NCBI GenBank assembly: GCA_020026395.1 | Contig: JAHHQM010000013.1 | Coordinates: forward strand, 1-42,952 | DNA length: 42,952 nt | Direction: 5' to 3' | Origin: Alistipes sp. | Lineage (GTDB): Bacteria; Bacteroidota; Bacteroidia; Bacteroidales; Rikenellaceae | Part shown: one piece after another, positions 16,364-24,669 of the stretch | Position numbering within the stretch: position 1 is the stretch's first letter | Layout of the letters: every line of letters starts with the position of its first letter | Program-made: the position numbers and the translations under genes | The notes under the pieces: model-generated | Database searches by the model: none | What the model saw: only the letters and a program-made list of their open reading frames with translations | What the model was told of the DNA's origin: nothing

Positions 16364-17917
16364 ATGAGACATTTTAAACTTTTGATCCTTCTCCTGGGCG
16401 TGTTCTCTTTGAGTTCGGGCTTTGCGCAGACCACGTTTGATGTGGATTTGCAGGCTACCTTGTTGAAAAACATGAAGAAGTTGAAGGAAGGCACCGAGGT
16501 GCACTTCACACGATTTACGCATGAAAAATATGTCGGTCCGGGTTTTGTCGGAGAGCAATTTTTTTTGATAGATGACAGTGTGAATTTCAGTTTCGAAATT
16601 TATCAAAATCTTGATGATACGTTTGATTTCCATTACGATGATATTCAGACTCTTTGGGATGGTGAGGTCATTAGTAAGGTTATTGGCCCCCTTGGTAAAG
16701 TCGGCTTCCAAACCGATCTGCGAGAAAAAATGGCGGAGGAGGTGCTTACCTATGTACGGGAAATTCAAAAACACGGTTTGGAGTTTGAGGATCCCTATTT
16801 GAAGAGTTATATTTACGATCTTGCCCATAAGATTATGCCGAAAAGACTGCTGGACGGGCGATCGCCACAAATCAACATTCTGCTTAAACAGGATCGCATA
16901 CCCTTTGGTGATGTTTATCCGAACGGAACGATAATCCTCAGTACGGGCTTGTTGTCCGTGTTGCATTCGGAAGATGAATTGGTGGCTGTTTTGGCTAGTG
17001 AACTTGCGCATTTCGTTTTGGATCACGGCTTCCAAAATATTGATATTACTACGAGAAGTGCTCAAGATGACGATGAATTTAAGATAAGTTTGTTATCAAT
17101 ATTATTCGGATCGGAAATAATAGTTACTCCGGTAGAAAATAGTAAAGTGACAATTTCGGAATCGTCCTCGGAGATACGAAGAAAAATGCTTAAATATTTC
17201 GGAATGGCGTATGATTATAGGCAGAAAAGAGTGGCAGATCGGGCGGCTCTTCAAATTTTGGAGTTGCTGGGGTACAACAAAAATGCACTTTCTACGGCTT
17301 TAAATCATATCGAAGAATTGTATTTTCAGGAGTGTAATAATTCGCTGTATGCTGCTTCGGAAGGGTATCATAGTCTGGATGCGCGTATTAGACAAAGTGG
17401 CGAACCAGAGAAATTGGATGATGTCGCCTTTGAGCAGATGGTTTCTTTTGCGGTGACCAATCAGGCCATGATGAAATATGAGGATCGGCGGTTTAAAGAG
17501 TGTGTAAAGTTCCTGGATCAGAATATCGAAAACCATGTGGCAACGGCGGATGATTATATCCTGAAGGCCAAATGTCTTTTGGTCATGTCGAATACCGAGG
17601 AATCCAATCGTGAAATATTGGATTTGCTCTCCGAAGCCAAGGCAATCGGACGTCCGTTGGATGCGGATCGGATCGAGATCGTCGTGAATCTGAGAATGAA
17701 CCGTCGGACGGAGGCCGTTGCTCTGCTGAAGGATTACATCAATAAATTGAGCGGTATGGGCGGTGTCTCCACCGATATTTATAAGGCGGAACTGTTGTGG
17801 CGGTATAACAGCGAGTTTGTGGGTCAGGAAATCGCTTGGGCAAGGAAAATGCTGATCAAATTGCACGGTATGATGGGCGCGGAAGCACCGATGCCGATTG
17901 TGGCCGCGGGCGTGTAA
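16364..17917 (+). CDS. Secreted M48-like protein lacking the zinc-binding residues
   Basis: From the ATG at 16364 (a GTG at 16355 is the alternative) the 517-residue product starts with a clear signal peptide, cut after about residue 21 (GFAQ). Residues 150-300 follow the M48 peptidase pattern: an INILL strand, YPNGTIILSTGLLSVL, then DELVAVLASELAHFVLDHG. In active family members the last part reads HExxH; here the first His is Ser212 (S-E-L-A-H), and the later ExxAD ligand region reads RVADRAAL, with Val290 where Glu is expected. The C-terminal 200 residues look helical and TPR-like. I infer a periplasmic pseudo-peptidase, perhaps a binding or chaperone protein. Codon use is clearly more AT-rich than in its neighbours. 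It lies 42 nt after comM. Confidence 0.8.
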   Translation: MRHFKLLILLLGVFSLSSGFAQTTFDVDLQATLLKNMKKLKEGTEVHFTRFTHEKYVGPGFVGEQFFLIDDSVNFSFEIYQNLDDTFDFHYDDIQTLWDGEVISKVIGPLGKVGFQTDLREKMAEEVLTYVREIQKHGLEFEDPYLKSYIYDLAHKIMPKRLLDGRSPQINILLKQDRIPFGDVYPNGTIILSTGLLSVLHSEDELVAVLASELAHFVLDHGFQNIDITTRSAQDDDEFKISLLSILFGSEIIVTPVENSKVTISESSSEIRRKMLKYFGMAYDYRQKRVADRAALQILELLGYNKNALSTALNHIEELYFQECNNSLYAASEGYHSLDARIRQSGEPEKLDDVAFEQMVSFAVTNQAMMKYEDRRFKECVKFLDQNIENHVATADDYILKAKCLLVMSNTEESNREILDLLSEAKAIGRPLDADRIEIVVNLRMNRRTEAVALLKDYINKLSGMGGVSTDIYKAELLWRYNSEFVGQEIAWARKMLIKLHGMMGAEAPMPIVAAGV

Positions 17918-18050
17918 GGCGTGTCATAGGAATTTGTGCGGTAATTTATATAGGAATGGTCGGCGGATTTCGTTTGTAAAGCGGAAAGTCGCAAGAGACG
18001 TCCGATAAAAATAATAAGGGTAAATTCCCGATGGATTGCGGAGCTGGAAG

Positions 18051-18070
18051 TCTCCCTTTTCAAAGGGAGA
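18051..18070. repeat. Short palindrome between the M48-like gene and murG
   Basis: TCTCCCTTT (18051-18059) and AAAGGGAGA (18062-18070) form a perfect inverted repeat with a 2-nt centre, followed by TTTAGAGGGA. There is no T tract, so it is a poor terminator. Its form recalls dispersed REP-like palindromes, but only one copy is present in this window. Confidence 0.5.
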
Positions 18071-18171
18071 TTTAGAGGGATTGTCAATATCTTATTTTTT
18101 CATGGGCAGGAGGATAATAGACTCCAAGACCATGAAACCAGATTTAAGAAGGATATAATAGGAGTAAACCA

Positions 18172-19272
18172 ATGAAAAAAATAATTGTTTCGGGTGGTGG
18201 AACAGGTGGCCACATCTATCCCGCCGTTGCTGTTGCCGAGGCTTTGAAACGCCGTTTCGGTGACGATGTGGACATCCTTTTTGTGGGTGCCGAGGGTAAG
18301 ATGGAGATGGAAAAAGTGCCTGCACTGGGCTATAAGATTGTCGGATTGCCGATTGCGGGTCTGCAACGCCGCATGGATTGGCATAACCTGCTGGTGCCGT
18401 TCAAGGTGCTGAAGAGCATCCGTATGGCACGCCAGACGATCCGCCAATTTAAGGCCGATATCTGCGTCGGTTTCGGCGGATACGCAAGTGCCCCCGTGCT
18501 GTGGGCGGCACAACGACTGAAGGTGCCGACCCTGATCCAGGAACAAAACTCCTATGCGGGTCTGACCAACAAAATCCTGGCCAAGGGCGCTAAACGCATC
18601 TGCGTGGCTTATGACCATATGGAACGCTTCTTCCCCGCCGAAAAGATCACGATGACGGGTAACCCGTTGCGCGGCCGTTTCTCGAAGGAGGGCGCCGATC
18701 GCGATGAGGCGCTGAAGTATTACGGATTTACGCCCGATCTTCCCGTGGTGCTCGTCGTGGGCGGTTCGCTCGGTACACGCTCGATGAACGAGATGATGAA
18801 GGCGTGGATCTTGCGTACCGAAGGCAAAGCCCCCGTGCAGGTCATCTGGCAGACGGGCAAATACTACGAAAAGGAGATGCAGGCCTTCCTGAAGGAACAC
18901 CCCGCCGAACACATCTGGCAGGGCGCATTTATCGAACGGATGGATTATGCTTATGCCGCCGCCGATGTGGTGGTGTCGCGCAGCGGTGCCAATACCGTGT
19001 CGGAGTTGTGTCTGGTGGCCAAACCCGTGGTGTTCATCCCCTCGCCGAATGTGGCGGAGGATCACCAGACGAAAAATGCGCGAGCCCTGGCCGAGAAGGA
19101 TGCCGCACTGCTCGTTCCCGACCGCGAATGTAAGGAACGCGCCATGGAGTGCGCCATCGACCTTGCAAGGGATACGGAACGCAAGGAGCGCATGACGCGC
19201 AACATCGAACGCCTGGCGCGTCCCCGTGCCGCCGAGGATATCGTCGATGAAATCGTAAAATTGCTAAAATAG
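18172..19272 (+). CDS. murG: UDP-GlcNAc:MurNAc-pentapeptide-undecaprenol GlcNAc transferase
   Basis: Membrane-associated glycosyltransferase that converts lipid I to lipid II (EC 2.4.1.227) on the cytoplasmic face. The 366-residue product shows the GT-B fold: N-terminal GGGTGGHIYPA loop, GFGGYASAP, QEQNSYAG, the second glycine-rich loop VVGGSLGTRSMN, and the UDP-GlcNAc-binding region SRSGANTVSEL. It heads the visible part of the division and cell-wall cluster; murC begins 6 nt after its stop. In most Bacteroidota ftsW and murD precede murG, but here the upstream gene is the M48-like gene, so the cluster is split at this point. Confidence 0.96.
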   Translation: MKKIIVSGGGTGGHIYPAVAVAEALKRRFGDDVDILFVGAEGKMEMEKVPALGYKIVGLPIAGLQRRMDWHNLLVPFKVLKSIRMARQTIRQFKADICVGFGGYASAPVLWAAQRLKVPTLIQEQNSYAGLTNKILAKGAKRICVAYDHMERFFPAEKITMTGNPLRGRFSKEGADRDEALKYYGFTPDLPVVLVVGGSLGTRSMNEMMKAWILRTEGKAPVQVIWQTGKYYEKEMQAFLKEHPAEHIWQGAFIERMDYAYAAADVVVSRSGANTVSELCLVAKPVVFIPSPNVAEDHQTKNARALAEKDAALLVPDRECKERAMECAIDLARDTERKERMTRNIERLARPRAAEDIVDEIVKLLK

Positions 19273-19278
19273 AAAGAG

Positions 19279-20655
19279 ATGAAAAAGATATATTTTTTGG
19301 GTATCGGAGGAATCGGTATGAGTGCGCTTGCACGCTATTTTCTCCACGAGGGCTGGCATGTGGCAGGCTATGACCGCACGGCCACACCGCTGACGCACTG
19401 CCTCGAGGAGGAGGGCGCACAGATCCACTACGAGGAGAACGTAGAGCTGATCCCCGAGGATATGCGCTCGGCGGAGGATACGCTCGTGGTGTTTACGCCC
19501 GCCGTTCCGCACTATCATAAGGAGTTCTGCTACTTCCGCGAACACGGCTATAAGATCGAGAAGCGTTCGCAGATGCTCGGCCACCTTGCCGAGGGCAAAT
19601 ATGTCATGGCCGTGTCGGGGACGCACGGCAAAACCTCGACCTCGACCCTTGTGGCGTGGTTGAACCGTACGCTGACGGGTGGCGGATCGGCTTTTCTGGG
19701 CGGATTGTCGAAGAATTTCGACGGCAATCTGGTGCTGGGCGAAGGCAAACGCCTTGCGGTTGAGGCCGACGAGTTCGACCGCTCGTTTCTGCGCCTTTAT
19801 CCCGATGTGGCGGTGATCACGTCGGCCGACCCCGACCATCTGGACATTTACGGCACACACGAGGAGGTCAAAAAGGCCTTCGCACAATTTGCCGCACAGA
19901 TCCGCGAGGGCGGTGCACTCATCATCAAACAGGGACTCGAACTGCCCCTGCACGACCTGAAATGTACGACTTATCGTTACTCCTACGACGAACCGTGCGA
20001 CTTCTACGCCCGCAACGTGAAACTTCTGGAAGGCGGTCATTATCAGTATGATCTGGTGACGCCCGACTCGACGATCGAGAAGTGCCGACTGGGCGTTCCC
20101 GGATGGGTGAACATCGAAAATTCGGTGGCTGCCGTGGCGACCGTGTGGTACGCCGCCAAGCACGAAGGCGTGGAACTCGACCACGACAAGGTGCGCGAAG
20201 CGCTGGATTCGTTCTCGGGCGTAAAACGCCGTTTCGATTTCTGGGTCAATACCCCGCGTCAGGTCTATATGGACGACTATGCCCACCATCCCAACGAACT
20301 GGCCGCAACGCTTACGTCGGTCAAGAAAATGTTCCCCGGACGCCGTGTGACGGCCGTTTTCCAGCCCCACCTCTACACCCGTACGCGCGACCTGTACCGC
20401 GAATTTGCCGAGGCACTGTCGCATGCCGACGAGGTGATCCTCGTGCCGATTTATCCCGCCCGCGAAGAGCCCATCGAGGGTGTTTCGTCGGAGATGATCG
20501 GTCGTCTGGTGACTGCGCCGTGGAAGATCGTCGAGCGTGAGCATCTGGCCGATACGCTCTACGCCATGCCGACCGATGTGGTGATCACGTTCGGTGCGGG
20601 CAACATCGACGTCTATTGCAAGGCGATTGCCGAAAAACTGAAACTGAAGAGCTGA
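19279..20655 (+). CDS. murC: UDP-N-acetylmuramate--L-alanine ligase
   Basis: ATP-dependent ligase adding L-Ala to UDP-MurNAc, the first amino acid of the peptidoglycan stem peptide (EC 6.3.2.8). The 458 residues comprise the Rossmann-like N-terminal domain (FLGIGGIGMSALA), the central ATP-binding domain with SGTHGKTST (K118), and the C-terminal domain with DDYAHHPNE. The central VEADEFDRSFL and SADPDHLDIYGT segments are typical Mur ligase metal and substrate motifs. Order murG-murC-ftsQ with 6- and 8-nt gaps indicates one transcript. Confidence 0.95.
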   Translation: MKKIYFLGIGGIGMSALARYFLHEGWHVAGYDRTATPLTHCLEEEGAQIHYEENVELIPEDMRSAEDTLVVFTPAVPHYHKEFCYFREHGYKIEKRSQMLGHLAEGKYVMAVSGTHGKTSTSTLVAWLNRTLTGGGSAFLGGLSKNFDGNLVLGEGKRLAVEADEFDRSFLRLYPDVAVITSADPDHLDIYGTHEEVKKAFAQFAAQIREGGALIIKQGLELPLHDLKCTTYRYSYDEPCDFYARNVKLLEGGHYQYDLVTPDSTIEKCRLGVPGWVNIENSVAAVATVWYAAKHEGVELDHDKVREALDSFSGVKRRFDFWVNTPRQVYMDDYAHHPNELAATLTSVKKMFPGRRVTAVFQPHLYTRTRDLYREFAEALSHADEVILVPIYPAREEPIEGVSSEMIGRLVTAPWKIVEREHLADTLYAMPTDVVITFGAGNIDVYCKAIAEKLKLKS

Positions 20656-20663
20656 TCTCCGAG

Positions 20664-21764
20664 ATGAAACCCGTACTCCGACATGTGCTTTGGACGCTGC
20701 TGTGGGGCAGTGTGGTCGGCTACGTGATCCTGGCGATTGCGTTGCGGGACGACCTGCGTGCCCACAAGAAGGTGGCACGGTTGGAGATCGAACTGCGGGA
20801 CAGCTCCGAGATGGGTTTTCTGGTCACGGCCGACCGCGTGCGCCGTCAGATCGAACGGGCAAAAATCCCGACCGTCGGCGAGCAGGTCGATAAGGTCGAT
20901 TGCGACCGCATCGAACGGCTCATCACGCATGACGGATTTGTCGAGAAGGCCGTGGCATACATCACCAACGAGGGGGTGCTGCGCATCAAGATTTCGCAGC
21001 GCGATCCCGTCTACCGCCTGATGAGCGATCGCCGCAACAGCTATGTGACGCGGACGGGCTATACGTTTGTCGCCCCGCCCCTTTCGTCGGTTTATGTGCC
21101 CGTGGTGACGGGCGACTATGCACCGCCCTTCCCGAGGGATTATAAAGGCTCGGTCAGGGATTATATCGAACGAAGAATCGACGATCTGGATCTCGAAATC
21201 AGCCAGCTTGAGAAGTCGAAACGCCCCCTGTACCAGTGGATGGACAACTACACGGACTCGATGCGCAAGGAGCGCCGCCGCTTCATCAAGCGCCAATGGT
21301 GGCTCGGCGAAAACGAGGAGGAGTTTGACAAACGGGTGGTGAAACTGCGCCGCGAAAAGAAGATGAACCGCCGCCGATTCCGCTATATCCGCGGATTGTA
21401 TCAGGATACGGTCAAACAAATTGCGCGTCAGCAGGAAAGTCGAAAAATGATGCAAAAAAAATTGCAAAAAAACTACGAAGATTTCGTGAAACTCCTTACC
21501 TTTGTAGAACATGTCGAAGAAGACGCTTTTTGGAGGTCGGAAGTGGTTCAGATCGTGGCACGATCGACTCCGGCCGGATCTCTCGAAGTGGATCTGATCC
21601 CGCGCAGCGGCGATTTTCGGATTCTTTTCGGTCGTTTGGACGAGGTCGATCGCAAATTTGCACGCCTCGAGCGTTTCTATCGCAAAGGATTGAGCCGTAT
21701 CGGGTGGAATCATTTCCGGAGCATTGATGTTCGATATGACAATCAGGTGATTTGTAAAAGATAA
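20664..21764 (+). CDS. ftsQ: Cell division protein FtsQ with a long charged insert
   Basis: Bitopic divisome protein linking early and late division proteins. The ATG at 20664 gives 366 residues with a single membrane anchor at about 7-27. A POTRA-like domain follows (about 35-115, with SQRDPVYRLM and the next strand region), and a C-terminal beta domain (about 272-366) ends in a conserved WNHFRSIDVRYDNQVICKR-type tail. Compared with my recollection of other Bacteroidales FtsQ proteins of about 250 residues, there is an extra block at about 157-271. It is rich in Lys, Arg and Glu, looks helical or coiled-coil, and includes a RRRF-KRQWW segment. Identity is supported by position between murC and ftsA and by the conserved C-terminus. 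Confidence 0.9.
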   Translation: MKPVLRHVLWTLLWGSVVGYVILAIALRDDLRAHKKVARLEIELRDSSEMGFLVTADRVRRQIERAKIPTVGEQVDKVDCDRIERLITHDGFVEKAVAYITNEGVLRIKISQRDPVYRLMSDRRNSYVTRTGYTFVAPPLSSVYVPVVTGDYAPPFPRDYKGSVRDYIERRIDDLDLEISQLEKSKRPLYQWMDNYTDSMRKERRRFIKRQWWLGENEEEFDKRVVKLRREKKMNRRRFRYIRGLYQDTVKQIARQQESRKMMQKKLQKNYEDFVKLLTFVEHVEEDAFWRSEVVQIVARSTPAGSLEVDLIPRSGDFRILFGRLDEVDRKFARLERFYRKGLSRIGWNHFRSIDVRYDNQVICKR

Positions 21765-21797
21765 GTAGTTTCGAAGAGAAAAAATATAGAGTTAGTC

Positions 21798-23291
21798 GTG
21801 GAAAGAAAGAATTATGTAATTGCCATCGATCTTGGCTCCATGAATGTCACGGTTGCCATCGCGGAGAAAAACGAGCAGGGGTTGCTCGATATTGTGAGTA
21901 TTGTCCAGGCGCACACCAAGGGTATGCGTGCCGGTCAGATCGAGAACATCGAACTGGTCGGACAATCCATTCGCGAGGTAATCACCAAAATAGAGAAAGA
22001 ACTGGGCATCCACATCACGGAGGCCTATGCCGGTATTTCGGGCGAATTTGTCCGCTGTGCCCGTCATACGGATCATGTTTTTGTGTCGGATCCCGACAAC
22101 GGCGTGAACCACAACGACGTGCAGGGGCTGTTCGACCGCATGCGCAACGTGCAGGCTCCCGAGGGGGAGGTCATCATGGAACGCGTGCCGCAGAACTATA
22201 TCGTCGATGACAATCAGGAGGTGGAGAATCCCGAGGGATCGTTCACCCGCAAACTCTCTTCCACGTTCAACTTCATCCTGTGTCAGAAGACCCCCATGCA
22301 GCGTCTGGAGCTGGCGCTCAAACGCATGAAGATCAATATCCTCGACGTGTTGCCCAATTCGCTCTACATGGGCGAGTCGGTGCTTGTCCCCGATGAGAAG
22401 GATGAGGGTGTTGCCGTCGTGAATGTCGGTGCGGAACTTACCGATGTGGCGGTTTACTACCGCAACGTGGTGCGTTACATCGCCACCATCCCCATGGGCG
22501 CTTCGGCCATCAACCACGACATCCGTTCGATGGGCATCCCCGAGAAGACCGTCGAGAAACTCAAACTGAAGGTCGGATCGGCCGTTGCCGACCTCGCACC
22601 CGAGGATCGTATGGTGCGTCTGAACGGACACACGGGGCGTGACTCCAAGGAGTTCCTGGTACGCAACATCGCCGCGGCAATCGAGGCACGCGCCACGGAT
22701 ATCGTGGAGTATGTCATGCAGGAGATCCGCGACTCGGGATATTACGACAAACTGGCTTACGGTATCGTCCTCACGGGCGGTTCGGCACGCCTGACGAACC
22801 TCGACGAATTGTTCCGCCGTGTGACGGGCATGGAGGTACGTGTGGCACTGCCCGAAATCGGCTTTACGGAAGAGACGGCGCAAGCCCTGGATAATCCCTC
22901 CTATACGACCGTGACGGGTCTTTTGCTGCGCGGAGCACAACTCGGCATGTCGAGTGTGCTGGTGCAGAGCCCCGAGACCGATGCGCCTGTGGCGGAGGCA
23001 AAACCCGCCGAACAACCCGTGGCGACTCCCGTCGAGCAACCCGCCCCCGTCGAGCATCCTGCAGCCGTCGAGCCTGCGCCTGTCGCCGAACCCGAGCAGC
23101 CCGCCGTGGAGCTTTCGAAGCCCGAGCAACCTGCTGCGGAGCCTTCGAAACCCGAGTCCGAACCGGACCCCGAATTCGAACCGGACCCCAGCCCGAAAGG
23201 CAAGACGAAAGGTTGGCTCAAAATCCTGAAGGATAAGATGCAGAAGCTCAACAACCAGATGTCGTCGAGCGACGAGGATGACGAGTTGTAG
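21798..23291 (+). CDS. ftsA: Cell division protein FtsA
   Basis: Actin-like ATPase that tethers FtsZ filaments to the membrane. The 497-residue product starts at GTG 21798; no in-frame ATG is near. Actin-family motifs are visible: phosphate-1 AIDLGSMNVTVA (9-20), phosphate-2 VVNVGAELTDVAV (207-219) and the adenosine motif GIVLTGGSARL (322-332). The core ends near residue 390. A Pro/Glu/Ala-rich linker of about 75 residues (391-465) follows, then a basic amphipathic helix (467-486, KGKTKGWLKILKDK) as the membrane-targeting sequence and an acidic tail. The linker is unusually long for FtsA. Confidence 0.96.
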   Translation: MERKNYVIAIDLGSMNVTVAIAEKNEQGLLDIVSIVQAHTKGMRAGQIENIELVGQSIREVITKIEKELGIHITEAYAGISGEFVRCARHTDHVFVSDPDNGVNHNDVQGLFDRMRNVQAPEGEVIMERVPQNYIVDDNQEVENPEGSFTRKLSSTFNFILCQKTPMQRLELALKRMKINILDVLPNSLYMGESVLVPDEKDEGVAVVNVGAELTDVAVYYRNVVRYIATIPMGASAINHDIRSMGIPEKTVEKLKLKVGSAVADLAPEDRMVRLNGHTGRDSKEFLVRNIAAAIEARATDIVEYVMQEIRDSGYYDKLAYGIVLTGGSARLTNLDELFRRVTGMEVRVALPEIGFTEETAQALDNPSYTTVTGLLLRGAQLGMSSVLVQSPETDAPVAEAKPAEQPVATPVEQPAPVEHPAAVEPAPVAEPEQPAVELSKPEQPAAEPSKPESEPDPEFEPDPSPKGKTKGWLKILKDKMQKLNNQMSSSDEDDEL

Positions 23292-23334
23292 GGTGTTTTG
23301 AGAAAAATTAACGAGAATAAAAAAATTAAGAGAT

Positions 23335-24636
23335 ATGACTGATGATTTAATGTCGGAAATTCGTGCAGCATCGGACCGCGGTTCGATCATTTCGGTGGTC
23401 GGAGTCGGCGGTGCGGGTGGTAATGCCGTGAATCACATGTACAGTCTGGGTATTCGCGACGTGACCTTCATGATCTGCAATACCGATCAGCAGGCGTTGG
23501 ACAAGAGCCCCGTGGAGACCAAAATCTGCATGGGCGAGGGTCTGGGTGCAGGTAACGATCCCGAGGTGGGTCGCCGTGCAGCCGTGGAGTCCCTGCCCGC
23601 CATCCGCCAGCGATTGGAGGAGAACGGTACCAAGATGATCTTCATCACGGCCGGTATGGGTGGTGGTACGGGTACGGGAGCGTCGCCCGTCATCGCCAAA
23701 TTGGCCAAGGAGATGGGACTTTTGACCGTGGCCATCGTCACCTCGCCGTTGATCGTCGAGGGTAAGATCCGCTACGAGCAGGCACAGCGCGGTATCGAGG
23801 AGTTGCGTCAGAATGTCGATTCGCTGCTGGTGATCGACAACGAGAATATTGTGGCCATCTACGGCCGCCTGTCGTTGAAGCAGGCTTTCGGTAAGGCCGA
23901 TGATATTTTGGCGGCCGCCACCAAGGGTATCGCCGAGATCATCACGGTGGAGAGCGACCTGGTGAACGTCGATTTCGCCGATGTGTCGAAGGTGATGCGC
24001 AACAGTGGTCGCGCCCATATGGCCGTGGCCGTGGGTCGTGGCGAAAACCGTGCCGAGGAGGTTGCCGAGGCATCGTTGCATTCGCCGCTGTTGGATCACA
24101 ACCTCATTTCGGGTGCGAAGAACATCCTGTTGAACATCTCGGTAAGCAATACCGACGATCTGATCTACGAGGAGGTGATCTCCATCCTGCACTACATACA
24201 GCAACACGCCAGCGTGCAGAACGGCAAGGGCGAGGTTCAGGATGCCAACATCATCTGGGGTACGAGCGAGAAACCTTACCTGGAGGATGCCATGGAGCTG
24301 GTGCTGGTGGCTACGGGCTTCGAGGAGGACGAGGATGTCACTCCGCTGGTGACTTCCGAGAAGAAACTCGTGGCGGAGCGCCCCGCAGAGAACGATCTGG
24401 AACCCGCCAAAGGTGTTCCCACGCCCGAAGTGGATCATCCGCAGGACGAACTCGTCACGTTGGACGACCGTTCGACCCGTTATGCCGACATCGAGCAAAA
24501 GATCGACCTTCCGGCCTACAAGCGTCGTAAGGTGCGTTTCCTGCGCCCGATCAATGCAAATCATCGCGCCTCGGCCGAGAAACGAACCGAATCGCTCGAC
24601 GAGAAGGACACCGAGATAAAACCGACCGAGGAATAA
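23335..24636 (+). CDS. ftsZ: Cell division protein FtsZ
   Basis: Tubulin-like GTPase that forms the division ring. The 433 residues include the nucleotide-binding GVGGAGGNAVNHM region near the N-terminus, the tubulin signature GGGTGTG at 109-115, and the T7-type loop NVDFADV. After the globular core (to about residue 330) comes a charged linker, then DLPAYKRRKV, the Bacteroidota form of the C-terminal conserved peptide that binds FtsA. Unusually, a further 35 or so hydrophilic residues follow that peptide. It is 43 nt downstream of ftsA and presumably cotranscribed. Confidence 0.97.
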   Translation: MTDDLMSEIRAASDRGSIISVVGVGGAGGNAVNHMYSLGIRDVTFMICNTDQQALDKSPVETKICMGEGLGAGNDPEVGRRAAVESLPAIRQRLEENGTKMIFITAGMGGGTGTGASPVIAKLAKEMGLLTVAIVTSPLIVEGKIRYEQAQRGIEELRQNVDSLLVIDNENIVAIYGRLSLKQAFGKADDILAAATKGIAEIITVESDLVNVDFADVSKVMRNSGRAHMAVAVGRGENRAEEVAEASLHSPLLDHNLISGAKNILLNISVSNTDDLIYEEVISILHYIQQHASVQNGKGEVQDANIIWGTSEKPYLEDAMELVLVATGFEEDEDVTPLVTSEKKLVAERPAENDLEPAKGVPTPEVDHPQDELVTLDDRSTRYADIEQKIDLPAYKRRKVRFLRPINANHRASAEKRTESLDEKDTEIKPTEE

Positions 24637-24669
24637 CCCTCCCGTAAAAAGTCGGTATGTTTAAATTAA

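Noticed and set aside
14942..17065. Minus-strand open frame spanning comM and the M48-like gene
   Set aside because: Antisense of two well-supported genes; it crosses a gene boundary and has no domain pattern.
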